Below are positions 1 through 12,400 of a stretch of DNA of 64,000 nucleotides, piece after piece (position 1 is the first letter of the stretch; every line of letters begins with the position of its first letter). A program made the translations under genes and the position numbers. The notes beneath the pieces were generated by a model that had not been told where the DNA came from, ran no database searches, and saw only the letters and a program-made list of their open reading frames with translations. This DNA comes from Strongylocentrotus purpuratus (Eukaryota > Echinodermata > Echinoidea > Camarodonta > Strongylocentrotidae): positions 36,550,529 through 36,614,528 of the forward strand of contig NW_022145607.1 of assembly GCF_000002235.5 (NCBI RefSeq), in the 5' to 3' direction.

Positions 1-1588
1 CCCGAGACACGCATCGATCATGATGACTGATTATAAACATATATATATACATTTAACAACTAAGTTATTCACACCCCTTGTTAACTTGATGTTTTTGTTT
101 TTGTTTTATGTAACTCAGGAATGAAAGGTAAACTGGTTGAACCAGGGCCTTTGTTGAACACTCTGAGATTTAAGCTTTGATATGTCACTTTCTCAAGAAA
201 CATACATCGGGACATTAAGTCAAAAAAAATTGCACATACTTTGCAAAACTTGATAATGGTATTGTAGCATAACTAGCCCAGTAATTTAGTAATACATAAA
301 GGGCGTTATAGATAATTGTGAAATATTATGTGTACATCGTGAGATGTCAGTGAGTCGGCGTTGAGCTGTCGTGTCAGTCAGTCAGCGTCGGGCTGTCGTT
401 GCGACAGGTCCGTACCAGGAACGAGTAAAGTTATTTGAACTGCAGATACTGTGCAATCTTTAGTCCTGTCAGACATTCAGTGATTGCGGGAGTGAGTAAA
501 ATGAGAGCTAGTACACGTTATTTCTTACACAATATACTTTTGTGAGAGCCCACTCTGACTGAGAGATATATAGTTGATGAATGATTGTCGAGAGCGTGGA
601 CCGGGTTTTGAGAGACTGCAAGGCAGAACGCTACCCCGGCAGAGCCCGGTTACGCCACAGTATGAATAATTAAGTTGTTAACTATACGTGTAATAAAACC
701 TTAGAATAAACTGATCGATATCAAACAACTATCCACTTACAACATTTCGATATCAGGACAGGCTCTCCTATATTTATCAACAATTTTTTCCCCGTTCTAT
801 TATATACTTTCTTATTGAACCGTTTTCATATCATGTTTGGAGAGTCACAAATTACTGCCTTACCCGGAAAGGGGTGAGCATGCGACTAAACGTGCATATC
901 ATCAAGATCTTATATAATTTTCGATGACGCGGTATACGTGTCCACATACAAATTTGAAGGGGGCTGCAGCCCCCAGGACGCCCATAACCAAAGGTCATGT
1001 GCGAGAGTTGAGTAAGCAAGCATTAATACCTCGATAGCTGATCTGCAGGCCACAGTCCAGCACAATCCCTTTATTTTGCTAAACGCTCATTACCCTGAGA
1101 GTTTTTCCAAGAATGAGAGAGTGAAACGTTATTTCATATTTCATTGGTATATTATGCCGCATACTTCACTGGTTGTATACTATAAACTTGTACCGTAGAT
1201 TTAACTTTACCATTGTTAACTCTCAAAGTAGGTTAGGAAAAGAAAACCCTGAAGCACGAGACGGCTAGTGACTTGGACTATAGTTTGTACATTATTAGTG
1301 TATCGGGTCTTGGGATGGGGGGGGGGGGGGGGGGTGAGTGGACATGGGCATCCTCCCAGTCTGAGTACAGCATCAATTGAGATTTGCATTCTCCCAGACG
1401 TGGGACAATACACGAAATGGAAGGAAGAAAAAAGTGCTTATTTGGCAATATGTACAACTGCCAAGACAGTCTCTTTAAAATTCTTAAAAGAAATCAACCC
1501 TCGATTCATTCTCCAGGCAGATCAGGTATTAAACTTGCAGTTTAAAGTAGGGGTAGCAAGATAATACTACGCGTGCAAAGGTAATTAC
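1..1588. other. Upstream intergenic DNA, no gene seen
   Basis: AT-rich with a poly-G run at 1317-1334. The stretch from about 340 to 780 has GTCAGTCAG-type direct repeats and two AATAAA-like signals near 693 and 708, but no second copy or coding content was found. Confidence 0.4.
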
Positions 1589-3227
1589 TATGGTGGCCCT
1601 GAAGGGACATCGCGAATAGACTAAATCGTGAAAAATATGCGATAAAATTCACGATATCGTCAATTTTATCGCATATTTTTCACGAAGAAATTCACGAAAT
1701 TGACGATATCGTGAACTTTATCGTGAACTTTTCACGATGAAATTGACGATATCGTGAATTTTATTGTGAAAAGTTCACGATATAAAGTTCACGATATCGT
1801 CAATTTTATCGTGTACTCTATCGTGTACTCTATCGTGTACTCTCCTGACGGGCGCTTCGTAAACAAAACCAGCCCTAGCTGGGGGAGACAGAGAGAAGGA
1901 AAAAAAGGGAAAGGGAAAGAGAAGATAAAAGGAAAGAAAGAATAATAAGAAGAAAAGGAGATAAAAGGAAAGAAAGAAGAGGAAGAAGAAGAAGAAAAAA
2001 GGGAAACGGGGGCGAAGGGCTCTTGCATCCCCCCGCCCAAAAAATAAATAAGAGAGAGAGAGAGAGAGAATGGAAAGGGAAAGAGAATAAAAAAGGAAAG
2101 GAAGAAGAAGAAGAAGAAAAGAGGGGCTCTTGCCTCCTCCCCCCTCCCGCGCCAACAAATAAATAGGAGAGAGAGAGAGAGATAGAGAGAAGGGAAAGGG
2201 AAAGGGAAAGAAAATATAAAAGGAAAGAAAGAAGAAGAAGACGGAAAGAGGGAAACGGGGGAAGGGCGAAAGGCTCTTACCTCCCCCTCCCCCCTCCCGC
2301 CATAAAGGGAAAGAGAAGGGAGAGGGAAAGAAAATATAAAAGGAAAGAAAGAAGAGGAAAAAGAATAAGAAAAGAGGAAAACAGGGGCTCTTGCCTCCTT
2401 TCTTTTCTTTCTTTTCCTTTCTTTCCTATTCTCCCTCTTTTTCGTTTTTCTCTTTCTTTCTTCTGTTTCCCTTTCCTTCTCTCTCTCTCTCTTATTTATT
2501 TTTTGGCGGGGGGCGGGGGGACGAGGCAAAAGCCCTTTGCCCCCGTTTCCCTCTTTTCTTCTTCTTCCTCTTCTTTCTTTCCTTTTATCTTCTCTTTCCC
2601 TTTCCCTTTCCCTTCTCTCTCTCTCTCTCTCTGATTTATTTTTTGGCGGGGGGGGGGGAGGGGGGAGGGGGGGGCAAGAGTCCTTCGCCCTTCCCCCCGT
2701 TTTCCTCTTTTCTTCTTCTTCCTCTTCTTTCTTTCCTTTTATCTTCTCTTTCCCTTTCCCTTTCCCTTCTCTCTCTCTCTCTGATTTATTTTTTGGCGGG
2801 GAGGGGGAGGGGGGAGTGAGGAGGAGGCAAGAGCCCTTCGCCCCCCCCCCCGTTTCCCTCTTTTCTTCTTATTATACTTTCTTTCCTTTTATCTTCTCTT
2901 TCCCTTTCCCTTTTTTCCTTCTCTCTGTCTCCCCCAGCTAGGGCTGGTTTTGTTTACGAAGCGCCCGTCAGGAGAGTACACGATAGAGTACACGATAGAG
3001 TACACGATAAAATTGACGATATCGTGAACTTTATATCGTGAACTTTTCACGATAAAATTCACGATATCGTCAATTTCATCGTGAAAAGTTCACGATAAAG
3101 TTCACGATATCGTCAATTTCGTGAATTTCTTCGTGAAAAATATGCGATAAAATTGACGATATCGTGAATTTTATCGCATATTTTTCACGATTTAGTCTAT
3201 TCGCGATGTCCCTTCAGGGCCACCATA
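1589..3227. mobile_element. Foldback (long inverted repeat) element, 1.64 kb, 6-bp target duplication
   Basis: The outermost bases on both sides are TATGGTGGCCCTGAAGGGAC in inverted orientation, flanked by AATTAC at 1583-1588 and 3228-3233. Each arm has an outer domain of about 270 bp built from CACGATATCGTCAATT/ATCGTG modules and a shared GACGGGCGCTTCGTAAAC segment. The inner domain is purine on the left and pyrimidine on the right, meeting near 2405, so nearly the whole element is self-complementary. No transposase, hence non-autonomous. Several Phe/Leu/Ser-rich ORFs inside are repeat products. Confidence 0.9.
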
Positions 3228-5299
3228 AATTACGGATATCTGTAAGAACATACGAACTTACTACCAGCATATCTTTGAGTATAGTTTCCATACACACCTT
3301 TCCCTTTTTCTCGGAATGAGTGCTTTGAACATGAGATTTCTCGACAATGCACGAGTTTTTTCTTCTTCTATGTTCTTGAGTTGTGTTTAACAATAATTTT
3401 GGATGGCGTAAAACTTATTTCTGTAAAATGACGAGATTTTTTCTGTTCTGAAATTGTTGTTTTGCAGGTTATTGTACTCTGTTTCGTGCATTATATGCTG
3501 GTGGGAAGCATGTTTCCACATTGTGGACGAATAAATCAATATTAATATCAATATCAATACACATACACTCAGTTTGTCTGCAGTTTAGAATGAAGAGAAT
3601 CTAATGAGGACCTATTGAATCTTGCGAACATTGTCCATTATCTACCTTGTGCATGATAATTATGTCGATTTCGTGGCTGATGCACCCTTTTCGCTTTGCG
3701 CCCTCTATCCGGCAAAAGACGAAACTTCTTCTTCTTCATTTGAGTCAGACGTCGATTTCTACCAACATGACTGAATAGATTTTTGTGTTTTTGAGTAACT
3801 ATATCCTCATGTATTCATTGTATTGTTCTATGATTCAATCATCAGGATAGAAACTGAAAAAGGCAGGGGCGACGAAGCGTCTCCCAAAGTGTGGGGGGGG
3901 GAACCAACAAGGTGGGCATTTTCTTTTCTTTTTTGGGGGGGGGGGAGGGGCACTTAGAAAGGAAACCACAAAGGAAAAATAATATACATAAAAAGGTTTT
4001 AATTAATACATTACTAGTGAGTATTTCATTATTTTAGTGTTTCTATCTTTACATGGTCCAAGAAACTGCTTAAGCATCATAGTTTGCAGTTGGGTGTGAG
4101 TGGTGGTCTTAATAATCATTTGTAAGCGAGTGAAGCAACCAAGCAAAACTTTAAAGAGAATAATAAACCCGGAGGAGTTTTTATCATATTTTATCATGAA
4201 ATACAGAAAAGTCCATAAGTAAGTTACACAATTACATCAACTATAATTATATAGTTGGGGGGGGGGGGGGATTCGAGAAAAAAAGTTGCTCCTAGTCTCT
4301 TTAAATAAGGGGCACAAGTTATGGAAAAGGGGAAAGGGGCACTTATCAGAAGGGAAATGACAATATCATAGGAGTGGAAAAGAGGCACTTTTCAAAGTTA
4401 AAGAGGCAATTGTCGAAGGAAAATGGGCACCTATCAGATGTTAATAGGGGCATTTATTAGTGATTAAAAGGAGCATTGCTGGAAAGTGAAAGGAGCTCTT
4501 ACTAAACCAGGATAATGGGCACGTTTTTTATAACAAAATAGCCAATTATCAGAGGTGAAGGAGGTACTAATACTAATGTGGAACGGCATTTATGATATAA
4601 ATAAAAAGGGGGCACTTTTTCCTGGTTATATGGAGTACTCTTGGGCTACTTGAAAAGGTAGGCGGAAACTGTGCCCCATGCCCCCAGAGCAAATACTTAA
4701 CACACGAGACCACTTGCCGTATGCGAATGTGATATACATTTATGACAATCATATCGGCTAATGAACAATATTCTATAGCAATTACCGAGCTCAAAGGGGG
4801 TGGAAAGATTGTGTGGGTGCCTGGCGGGCATCCGGCCCACCCCTTCAATGTAAGGCAATTGATTTTCAAGAGAGAGGGATTTAGCTGAACATTCTACATT
4901 CTCACTTATCTAGTTTCGTTTGTGTGTGTGTGTGCGTGTGTGTGTGTGTGTGTATGTTTGCGGATGTTTTTCATTTATTGTCCGGATCCTGGGGACCGCC
5001 CCCACCACACTGTGCACGACAGACGCCCATTTCACGTATTTAACACTGTCAAATTGTATATTTCACAGTGTTAAATTGACAAATTCAAACTGATTGTAAA
5101 CTTCTCCAATACCCCAATGTGGGTGACATGAGAATAAATTGTCATTGTCATTGTCATTGACGTTGTATGTCCCTGGATCATGAACAAACCTATAACCTTT
5201 AAGCGAGGATGATTCCCCTCCCCTAACCTCGGGTCCAATTCTCGACGTGAAGGAAGGAAGGAAGGAAGGAATGAAAGACAGATCGAACAAAGAAACCAT
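3228..5299. other. Intergenic DNA with poly-G runs and a degenerate GGGGCACTT-type repeat
   Basis: No gene seen. Poly-G runs lie near 3891, 3937 and 4257. From about 4310 to 4620 a motif like GGGGCACTTATC recurs roughly every 20-50 bp in diverged form. A (GT)n tract lies at 4919-4955 and (GAAG)n near 5250-5270. Confidence 0.5.
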
Positions 5300-5610
5300 G
5301 GGGGGTGTTTCACAAAGATCCTAAGTTGAACTTATCTCTAAGTTGGACTTAACAATTACGGAAAGCCGTTAGCATCATTGAAAATACTTTGTAAAGGTTA
5401 TTTCAAAAGGCATAAAATGTTTATTCAAATCATTCATATTTTCTATTATCAAGGATATGTTCTTCATGTGGAATTTATATAAAGTTTAAAATACTTGAAT
5501 TATCGCTTTTGAATATATATATTTTACCTCAAGGCTAAAAATGGCTCTCCATAATTTTTAAGTCCAATTTAGAGTTTAGTTCGACTTAGGAACTTTGTGA
5601 AACACCTCCT
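5300..5610. mobile_element. MITE with ~47-bp terminal inverted repeats (GTGTTTCACAAAG family)
   Basis: Left end GTGTTTCACAAAGATCCTAA and right end in inverted orientation GTGTTTCACAAAGTTCCTAA. A second copy is split at 49229-50872, and its right end occurs again at 54473-54545. No coding capacity. Confidence 0.85.
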
Positions 5611-6316
5611 GATACAACACACTGGACATAATGGACGAGGTCGGTATAGAACCGATCAATACTACCGATAATAATGACATGCCTTTAGGGGAGGGCAGCA
5701 GTCATTGAAAGTAATCCAAACTTTTAGTTTTCTATCGATCGCTCAACCGTCTGAAGGCCGGGTTCCGATTTGTTTAAGACCTTGTACAGCTTTCTTGAGA
5801 TACACGAAGCATTATCAATATATACCTTCTATAAAGGAGGTCCATGCTATAACGATGTATCAGAATGATTATGTGTGTTCCTACCAGATTATTATAATTT
5901 TCTTTAAATTGTAGCCCTATCCAGTTTTCAGTCCAACAACAAATTTAGGTTTGTCTTGTCATAATCAAGTAGCCCAACCGATGTGTGGATCATCTTACCT
6001 GGCGAGATTGTAGCAAAAATGAATATTTGAAATTGCCTTTCAGACACGGTCATGATGTTGACTTGTATGGGAAAATGTTAATTGTCATTATAAGGAGTTT
6101 AGCCTTTATTTCCAATATACATGATATAGCTGGAAATGATTCATTGTCATTATCATTATCACTATTTATTTGGCAATTTGATATAAGTCATACTTGCAAT
6201 ATACCTACAGTGAGAACATAATTATAACAAATGAAAAGAACACAATCATGCAAGGGTGCTCCCCTATAGCTGCCGGGAAGAGAAAAAGCAATTCAAAATC
6301 ACTATATGAAGAGTTT
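5611..6316. other. Intergenic DNA, no feature seen
   Basis: AT-rich; the small ORFs here have no recognisable domain and no codon pattern. Confidence 0.4.
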
Positions 6317-6514
6317 AATTCCAAAAGGAGCTAAATCCACTTTTGATGAAAATTGAGTTATTGATATCAAAACATTGTTCACTTAAGTACCTGTCTTTCA
6401 AGAAAAGTAATTACCTAAACTTTGGGAGCAATTATGAAAACATGCACCTTCTAATATACAAATTCTTTTTTCCCTGAAGTTACAAAAATGGATTTAGCTC
6501 CTTTTGGAATTAAT
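6317..6514. mobile_element. Small MITE (about 198 bp)
   Basis: Terminal inverted repeat TAATTCCAAAAGGAGCTAAA continuing TCCA on the left, mirrored by GGATTTAGCTCCTTTTGGAA on the right. Confidence 0.75.
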
Positions 6515-7687
6515 CTCTTCATAATATATGACCAGTAGGTCTTCCCTCCCGACTAGAGGAAGCGTTATTTGGAGCTCTAAGTTCAGTGTGCTAGCAACAG
6601 AATTACATTGAAGTAATTCGCTTATAGAAAACAATATATTGTTATCATGTTTTATCATTGGCATGGCTAGTACAAAGTAGAACATTTGGTGGTATATTCA
6701 TTAAGTGATAAAGAGACCCGGTATACAAAGAAATGTATACAAATAAAAGTCTTATCTTATTGTATTGCGACTTGTAAACTATCTTTTACGGTGAATTGCG
6801 GAGGTGTAATCTGGTTATTATCAATACAAACAAGCGGACGAGTGGTACTTGGGCTGGTACTTTGTGCTTTAACATGCTTTTAATCCGGGACCCCCACGGG
6901 TGAGTTAATACGCGGTCGTTATGGCTACGTGACGCTGTCTAGCAGGGCATGTGCATTGAACCACGGGGGCTTCTGTTATTTGAGAGGGGTGAACGGGGTC
7001 CCTTCAACTCGATCCATAGGTATGACTAATATTTTTGTTTCGTGCATTCTGCGACAGTAATCTTCTTCTTCTATTCCTCGCACAGTAACAGTAAGGGCAA
7101 CATGTGTTGGATCACGGCTGTGTAATGGTGAGTAATAACAGACGAAGTAATCGGATATTCGGATATATACATTTTCCAATTCTTTTCTGAATCATGTGTC
7201 TAGGACTAAGGACTGACTTTTATAATTGTAGATTACTCTATTTTGAAGCTTAAACGTATGTAAGCCACGCTCTTAAGTATTTCTTGAATGCATATAGAAA
7301 CTCATACATGTCGTCAATTTATATTTGTCTGCGATCCAGATACAAAACCAAGTAACTTCTTTACAAGCATACTTATGACTTGTTTTCTTCGAATATTCAT
7401 GGCCATATACTGTCATACATTTTTGTGACATACTTCGCTTTGTATTTGGTAAACGTTTAGTTAATAGCTTCGAAGAGAAAGTTATAAAACAATGTGTTGA
7501 CTCATAATCGCACCCTCCTACACCCTTTAATATACAGGATTAGATCAAGCAATGTGTATTATTACATTTCTATCAAATTGAAAGGCTTTTTAAAAATTAT
7601 TGTAATAAATAATAAAAAAAAATCAATAAAAAAAAAAAAAAAAAAAAAAAAATCCGAATTAATTGGTTAGATTTAGTGTCTCTACAA
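6515..7687. other. Intergenic DNA, no gene seen
   Basis: Ends with a poly-A run near 7628-7652. No coding exon or repeat copy recognised. Confidence 0.4.
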
Positions 7688-7689
7688 TA

Positions 7690-7793
7690 ATTCGTCCTTG
7701 TTTTCACGAAGTGACGGTAGTGAGGAAAATCGTAACGCAAAGTGAATGCAATTTTTTTTTCACTACCGTCACTTCGTGAAAACAGCGACGAAT
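7690..7793. mobile_element. 104-bp MITE of the TCACGAAGTGA family, TA target duplication
   Basis: ATTCGTCCTTG then TTTTCACGAAGTGACGGTAG and TGAGGAAAATCG on the left; the right arm is the inverted copy ending GACGAAT. TA lies at 7688-7689 and 7794-7795. The same terminal sequence occurs at 37410 and, inverted, at 42790-42832. Confidence 0.85.
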
Positions 7794-7795
7794 TA

Positions 7796-8714
7796 TTCGT
7801 TGGTTGATTCGTATTTACATACCTAGACTAAATTTTATTATTCGATTGATTGATTAATTTAATGATTTATTCATTTATTGATTCATTAACTTGTTTATTT
7901 ATTCACTTATTTAGTACATATTCATTTATTCATTTGTATATATTTATTTACGCATTTATTTGAATATCTATTTAAAAATGTTCACTGTTTGGTAAAAAAT
8001 AAACATCAATAATAATTATGAATATCACTCATAACAGCAACAAAACAAAATACAGAAGAAAATACAAATCTGTGGTATCCCCGTAAAAATTGTGAACACG
8101 TGGATATTTAAAGAAAAAATAACGTTGCTAAATTTTGATATCTTCATCAGACTATATGTGATTATAGAGATATATTTTACATATTGATCATGGAATTTTA
8201 TTAATAACACTTGATACAAATTAAAGCCGGTTTGCATACTCACTCATTGGCTTGTGTTTATTACCTAGATTGCTTGGGTGCACCATATTTATGTTTATTG
8301 CACGGCTGAATTCGTGCTGTTGCGAAGAAACCCGCACTATTTATTCATTCCTCTAGTGTTTACTGCTTTTGGCCTGTATAAGTACGGAATATACTCCAAT
8401 AGACAAGAGAGTTTTCATTTGGATGTTATAGAAAAAAGAAGGCCCCAATGTACAGGGCAGAATGTAGAGAATGGAAAATGATTTGTTAATATCGTTTGGA
8501 AAGTCGTGTAATGTTGCAGAAGGTAAAACTAGACCAGTTCTTTCTCAAAGAAAAAGAAAGAGAGAAAGAAAGGAAGGAAGAAAGCAGAACGAAAATCAAT
8601 CATATGTTTATTTCAAGTGATGTGTGTCGTCAGCCTGGTTTTACAGTATTCTGTACATACTAATTTTTAACAATAAAGGAAAGCAACTAAACGGTTGTAT
8701 TTTTTTCCTCCCAG
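7796..8714. other. Region upstream of the DTHD1-like first coding exon
   Basis: AT-rich; a run of TTTATTCATTTATT-like sequence at 7850-7990. A promoter or noncoding first exon must lie in or before it, but no TATA box or initiator can be chosen. Confidence 0.35.
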
Positions 8715-8862
8715 GTTCATATTTGATGTCGGAGACACCTTTCAAGAGACAAGTCTGATGACACCAATACTAAAAACGATGTATACACCGACGACATGAA
8801 TCTATGAGCTTTTTATTAGGTCTCCATCAAAAGTTTAGAAGAGGGAACACTATTAAGGAACC
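8715..8862 (+). promoter_or_regulatory. 5' untranslated part of the first coding exon of the DTHD1-like gene, with uORFs
   Basis: A pyrimidine-rich acceptor ending CCCAG lies at 8711-8714, so an upstream noncoding exon is likely. The leader to the ATG at 8863 contains several upstream ATGs, at 8726, 8758, 8780, 8796 and 8804. None is in frame with 8863. Most open short uORFs that stop before 8863. The one at 8804 runs 74 codons and overlaps the main reading frame. The ATG at 8863 (context GGAACCATGT) is chosen because its frame runs without a stop to the first donor. Confidence 0.5.
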
Positions 8863-9474
8863 ATGTCTGGAAATACCGCTGATGAACCTAAGTGCAGTCG
8901 AGAAGCCAAGAAGCTCAGTAATAGCGCGCAAAATGATACAACATCAAACACATCAGTCAAAATGGATGCTTCAACGCGTGGGTCCGCCTCATCGCTTCGG
9001 GACTCAACCGTTGATCGTACATCGGTAGTCGATGGCAAGGACGATGGCGGTGATGACCACGCTCGACCTGCGAGCAGTAAACCATCGAATGGTCGACCGA
9101 CGAGTAGCAAGTCGAGGAGCCGAGTCAGTCTTGAGAGCGACATTGAAGAGGGATCGGTCAGCAGGGGATCTGACCGTGAAGATGGACAAAGTACCGAGAA
9201 TATGGATGGCATCAGAAACAGACCTAAAACAGGTCATCATCGTCTGAGAAAGCAGTCTGAGGCTGAAGAATCCGATAAGGAGGAGGACGTTGATGATCTC
9301 TCTGATCTTGTCAGTGCTTTGAGACATGAAACAGAGAATCTTGCTGCTCAGTTTCGAGATGGTCCTCTGGGCTCGATGAATGCTGACGATGATAAAGTGG
9401 AGACAGCATCCATTCATGGTATCCTAGAAGAACTCACTGACTCTCTTCAGAGGAGTGAGTCCAGGAGCAGTCAG
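8863..9474 (+). CDS. DTHD1-like exon 1 (residues 1-204)
   Basis: Opens with MSGNTADEPK and ends before the donor CAG|GTAAGA in phase 0. The product is hydrophilic, rich in Ser, Asp, Arg and Lys, with acidic clusters near residues 130-145, and looks disordered. Several antisense and other-frame ORFs over this exon are shadows. Confidence 0.8.
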
Positions 9475-12400
9475 GTAAGATGATAGGACACCCCTACATG
9501 TATATCAGCAACCCTAGTATTACTAACACCACCACCACCATCATCACTACCATCACCACCACCACTACTGCCACCACCAGCAGAACCACCAGCACCACCA
9601 CATCCACAACTACCACCATCATCACTACCACCACCAACATTATTACTATCATCACTACCACCACCACCATCATCATCATCACTATACCATCATCACCACC
9701 ACCACTACCATCATCACCAGCACCACCAGTACCACCACCTTCACCACCACCTTCTCCACCATCACATCACCATACACTACCAACACCACCACTACAATCA
9801 TCATAATCACCACCACCACCACCACAACCACCACCACCACCACCAACAACACCACCTCCTCCACCAACCTAACATCATGCACTACCAACACCACCACCAC
9901 AATCACCACCACCACAACCACCGCCTCCACCTCCTACACCTACACACCACCATACACTACCAAAATCACCACCACAATAATCATCACCATGACCACCACC
10001 ACCTCCAGCACCACATCCTCCACCAACACACTACCAGAATCACGACCACCGTTTCATTAACATCACCACCACCACCACCACCACCACTACCTCCAGCACC
10101 ACATCCTCCACCAATATACCACCATGCACTGCCAAAACTACCACCACAACAATCATCACCACCACCACCACCTCTACCACCACCTCCACCACCAACACAC
10201 CACCAACACACCACCATACACTACCACAGCCACTACCACAAAAATCATCTTCACCACCACCACCAACACCACCACCACCACCTCCACCTTCACCACCTCC
10301 ACCTTTACCACCTCCTCCACCAACACACCACCATGCACTACCACCATCACCACCTTCACCAACACTACCACCACCTGCGAGCAAATACCAATACTACCTG
10401 GACAAATCATCACCTCCCCATAACAATTACCTATGTTCGGAATGGACAAAATTGTCATTCGGGATGGGGGTTGAGGAGGGAGGGGGAGGGGTTAAGGGAA
10501 TGATGGTTACCACTTGTCCAATTTGGGGGAAAAAGCTTGTCAACTGGAAGAGGGAAGTCTGTCTCTTGCAATGTACATCCCAATAATCCGAGTTTATCAT
10601 CATCCTGAACTTTTTCAATATTTTGATTATTGTGTATGTTCTATGCGTGGCATATGCAAAGAATTTCTTCTCTACAGTATACCAATCCAATGCATATATT
10701 TTAAAATATTTTAAAATCTGTTTTATAGGTTCCTCTTTTTTAAAGTTCAGGACTTTGATGTTTAATGTTTATTCATACTTATAATATCCATTACACAGTG
10801 TGAATAAGATATCAGTACTCTTCGAACTGCAATCATGTATCATAGTTTTTCTTATTAATAAAACCCGAATAAATTGAAGAAAAAAATGAATAAAATAGAA
10901 TAAAGATCATTTTTTCAATGTTGATGTGTTTAGGTATGTGACAGCATTGGAAAGGTTCGAGAGGCAACCAGTGAGCTGAAAGATGTCTTAGAGGAGAAAC
11001 TAAATCGATCTGGAGATGAGCTCAAGAAAGAGAAAGTTGATGGTGAGTATTGCCGTGGTAACTAATCATCCACCCCGCCTTTACAATAATTGTAATCCTC
11101 TAGTTCGGCTCACGAGGTAAATCATATTATCAAATTTCAAATATCACAATTATTGAGTGTCACTGAGTTGATGCCTTACGAGATATATTTTCCGGAGATT
11201 GGCATTCAGACTTTGAATTGTTTGATGTCGATCTATTTTCCTCATAAGTATATGACACCAATATGCAAACGGGCATATTTGTTTCGAATCAGAGAGGGTG
11301 GGGGGGGGGGGGGGAGGATGATCTCTAGCCAGAATACTATTGTTTTCGTTAAAGAAAAAAGGATACTAAATTGTGACTTTTGAGTGAAAGATGACAGCCA
11401 CTGCATTTTTTTTTTTATTGATTTATAGTTCTATGTAACTTTATAATTGTAGTTATGTGAATAAATACAGTCCCACAGCCTGCATATGAGGCATGGTAAT
11501 TGGTTTATTGAAAATTTCTAGGGGCTGTAACCCCCTAGTCTCTCCCCTCACTCCGTAAGCACAATTATATCATACGTATACACTACTCTTGTTCTCAATT
11601 CGTTAAGTTGTATTGTTGACTGATGTACTTCATACAAGCCCCACTTATCAGCCCGGCTCACGTTTCCCTAAGAGGCTCAATATATTGATCAACAAAGTCT
11701 GAGTAGAGGGTTAAACAATAACAACACAACGGAGCAAAGATGACTGTAGGTCTCTATTATCTTTTTGTCTGGTTATCGTCCATGGTTTAGTATTCAGAGT
11801 ATACTAGTCGGAATCATGCATGAGAGAAGGTAGTCCAAGCATTATATCAGCATTCGAAGTATTTTGAAAATATACCTTGTAATCTTCGACGAAGGGGAGG
11901 GGAGGGGCGTGTGCCCCCCCCCCCCGAGTTAATAATATGTAGTTGCAAACATTATCATCTTGTTTTGTTTAATATTATCATCCTCTTCATGCATTAAAAG
12001 CAGGTGCATCTGTATTATTTTCTTATCAAATCTTCTTATATAAATCTTTAGTCCTTATATTCTCTTTTTAAAGAGCGCCCTCCAGGACATGAATCAGATT
12101 CTCTATCTGTTAGCGTATTTGCCCCTTAATTAAAAACCTAATTAGGAAGTTTGGGGAACAACATAGAATAATGGAATTTTCGGGGTTCTGTGAAAACGAG
12201 TTAATCAATTTAGCTGGAAAAGTTGTTATTTTTTAAATGCACGTTTGTCTTGACATCTGAGACTTTTCTGACACCGCGCACTTTTCCAATGTAATACTTT
12301 TAAAGGTACTATGTCCCATTTGCAGGCCAAAAAAATGAAAAAGTTAAATTCCAACTGCATTTGAAAGATAATACTAATTTAGAACTTCCCCAAAAAAGGT

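Noticed and set aside
340-780. A possible solo LTR-like fossil (polyadenylation-like signals, direct repeats)
   Set aside because: No second copy, no clear ends and no adjacent coding remains could be seen, so it is not listed as an element.
1754-2941. Phe/Leu/Ser-rich and Arg/Lys/Glu-rich ORFs up to 246 codons
   Set aside because: They lie in the purine/pyrimidine arms of the foldback element, appear on both strands and have no domain.
9480-10503. His-, Thr-, Pro- and Val-rich ORFs after exon 1
   Set aside because: Products of the (CAC/CAT)n array. The exon 1 donor at 9475 and the matching acceptor at 10934 explain the coding path without them.
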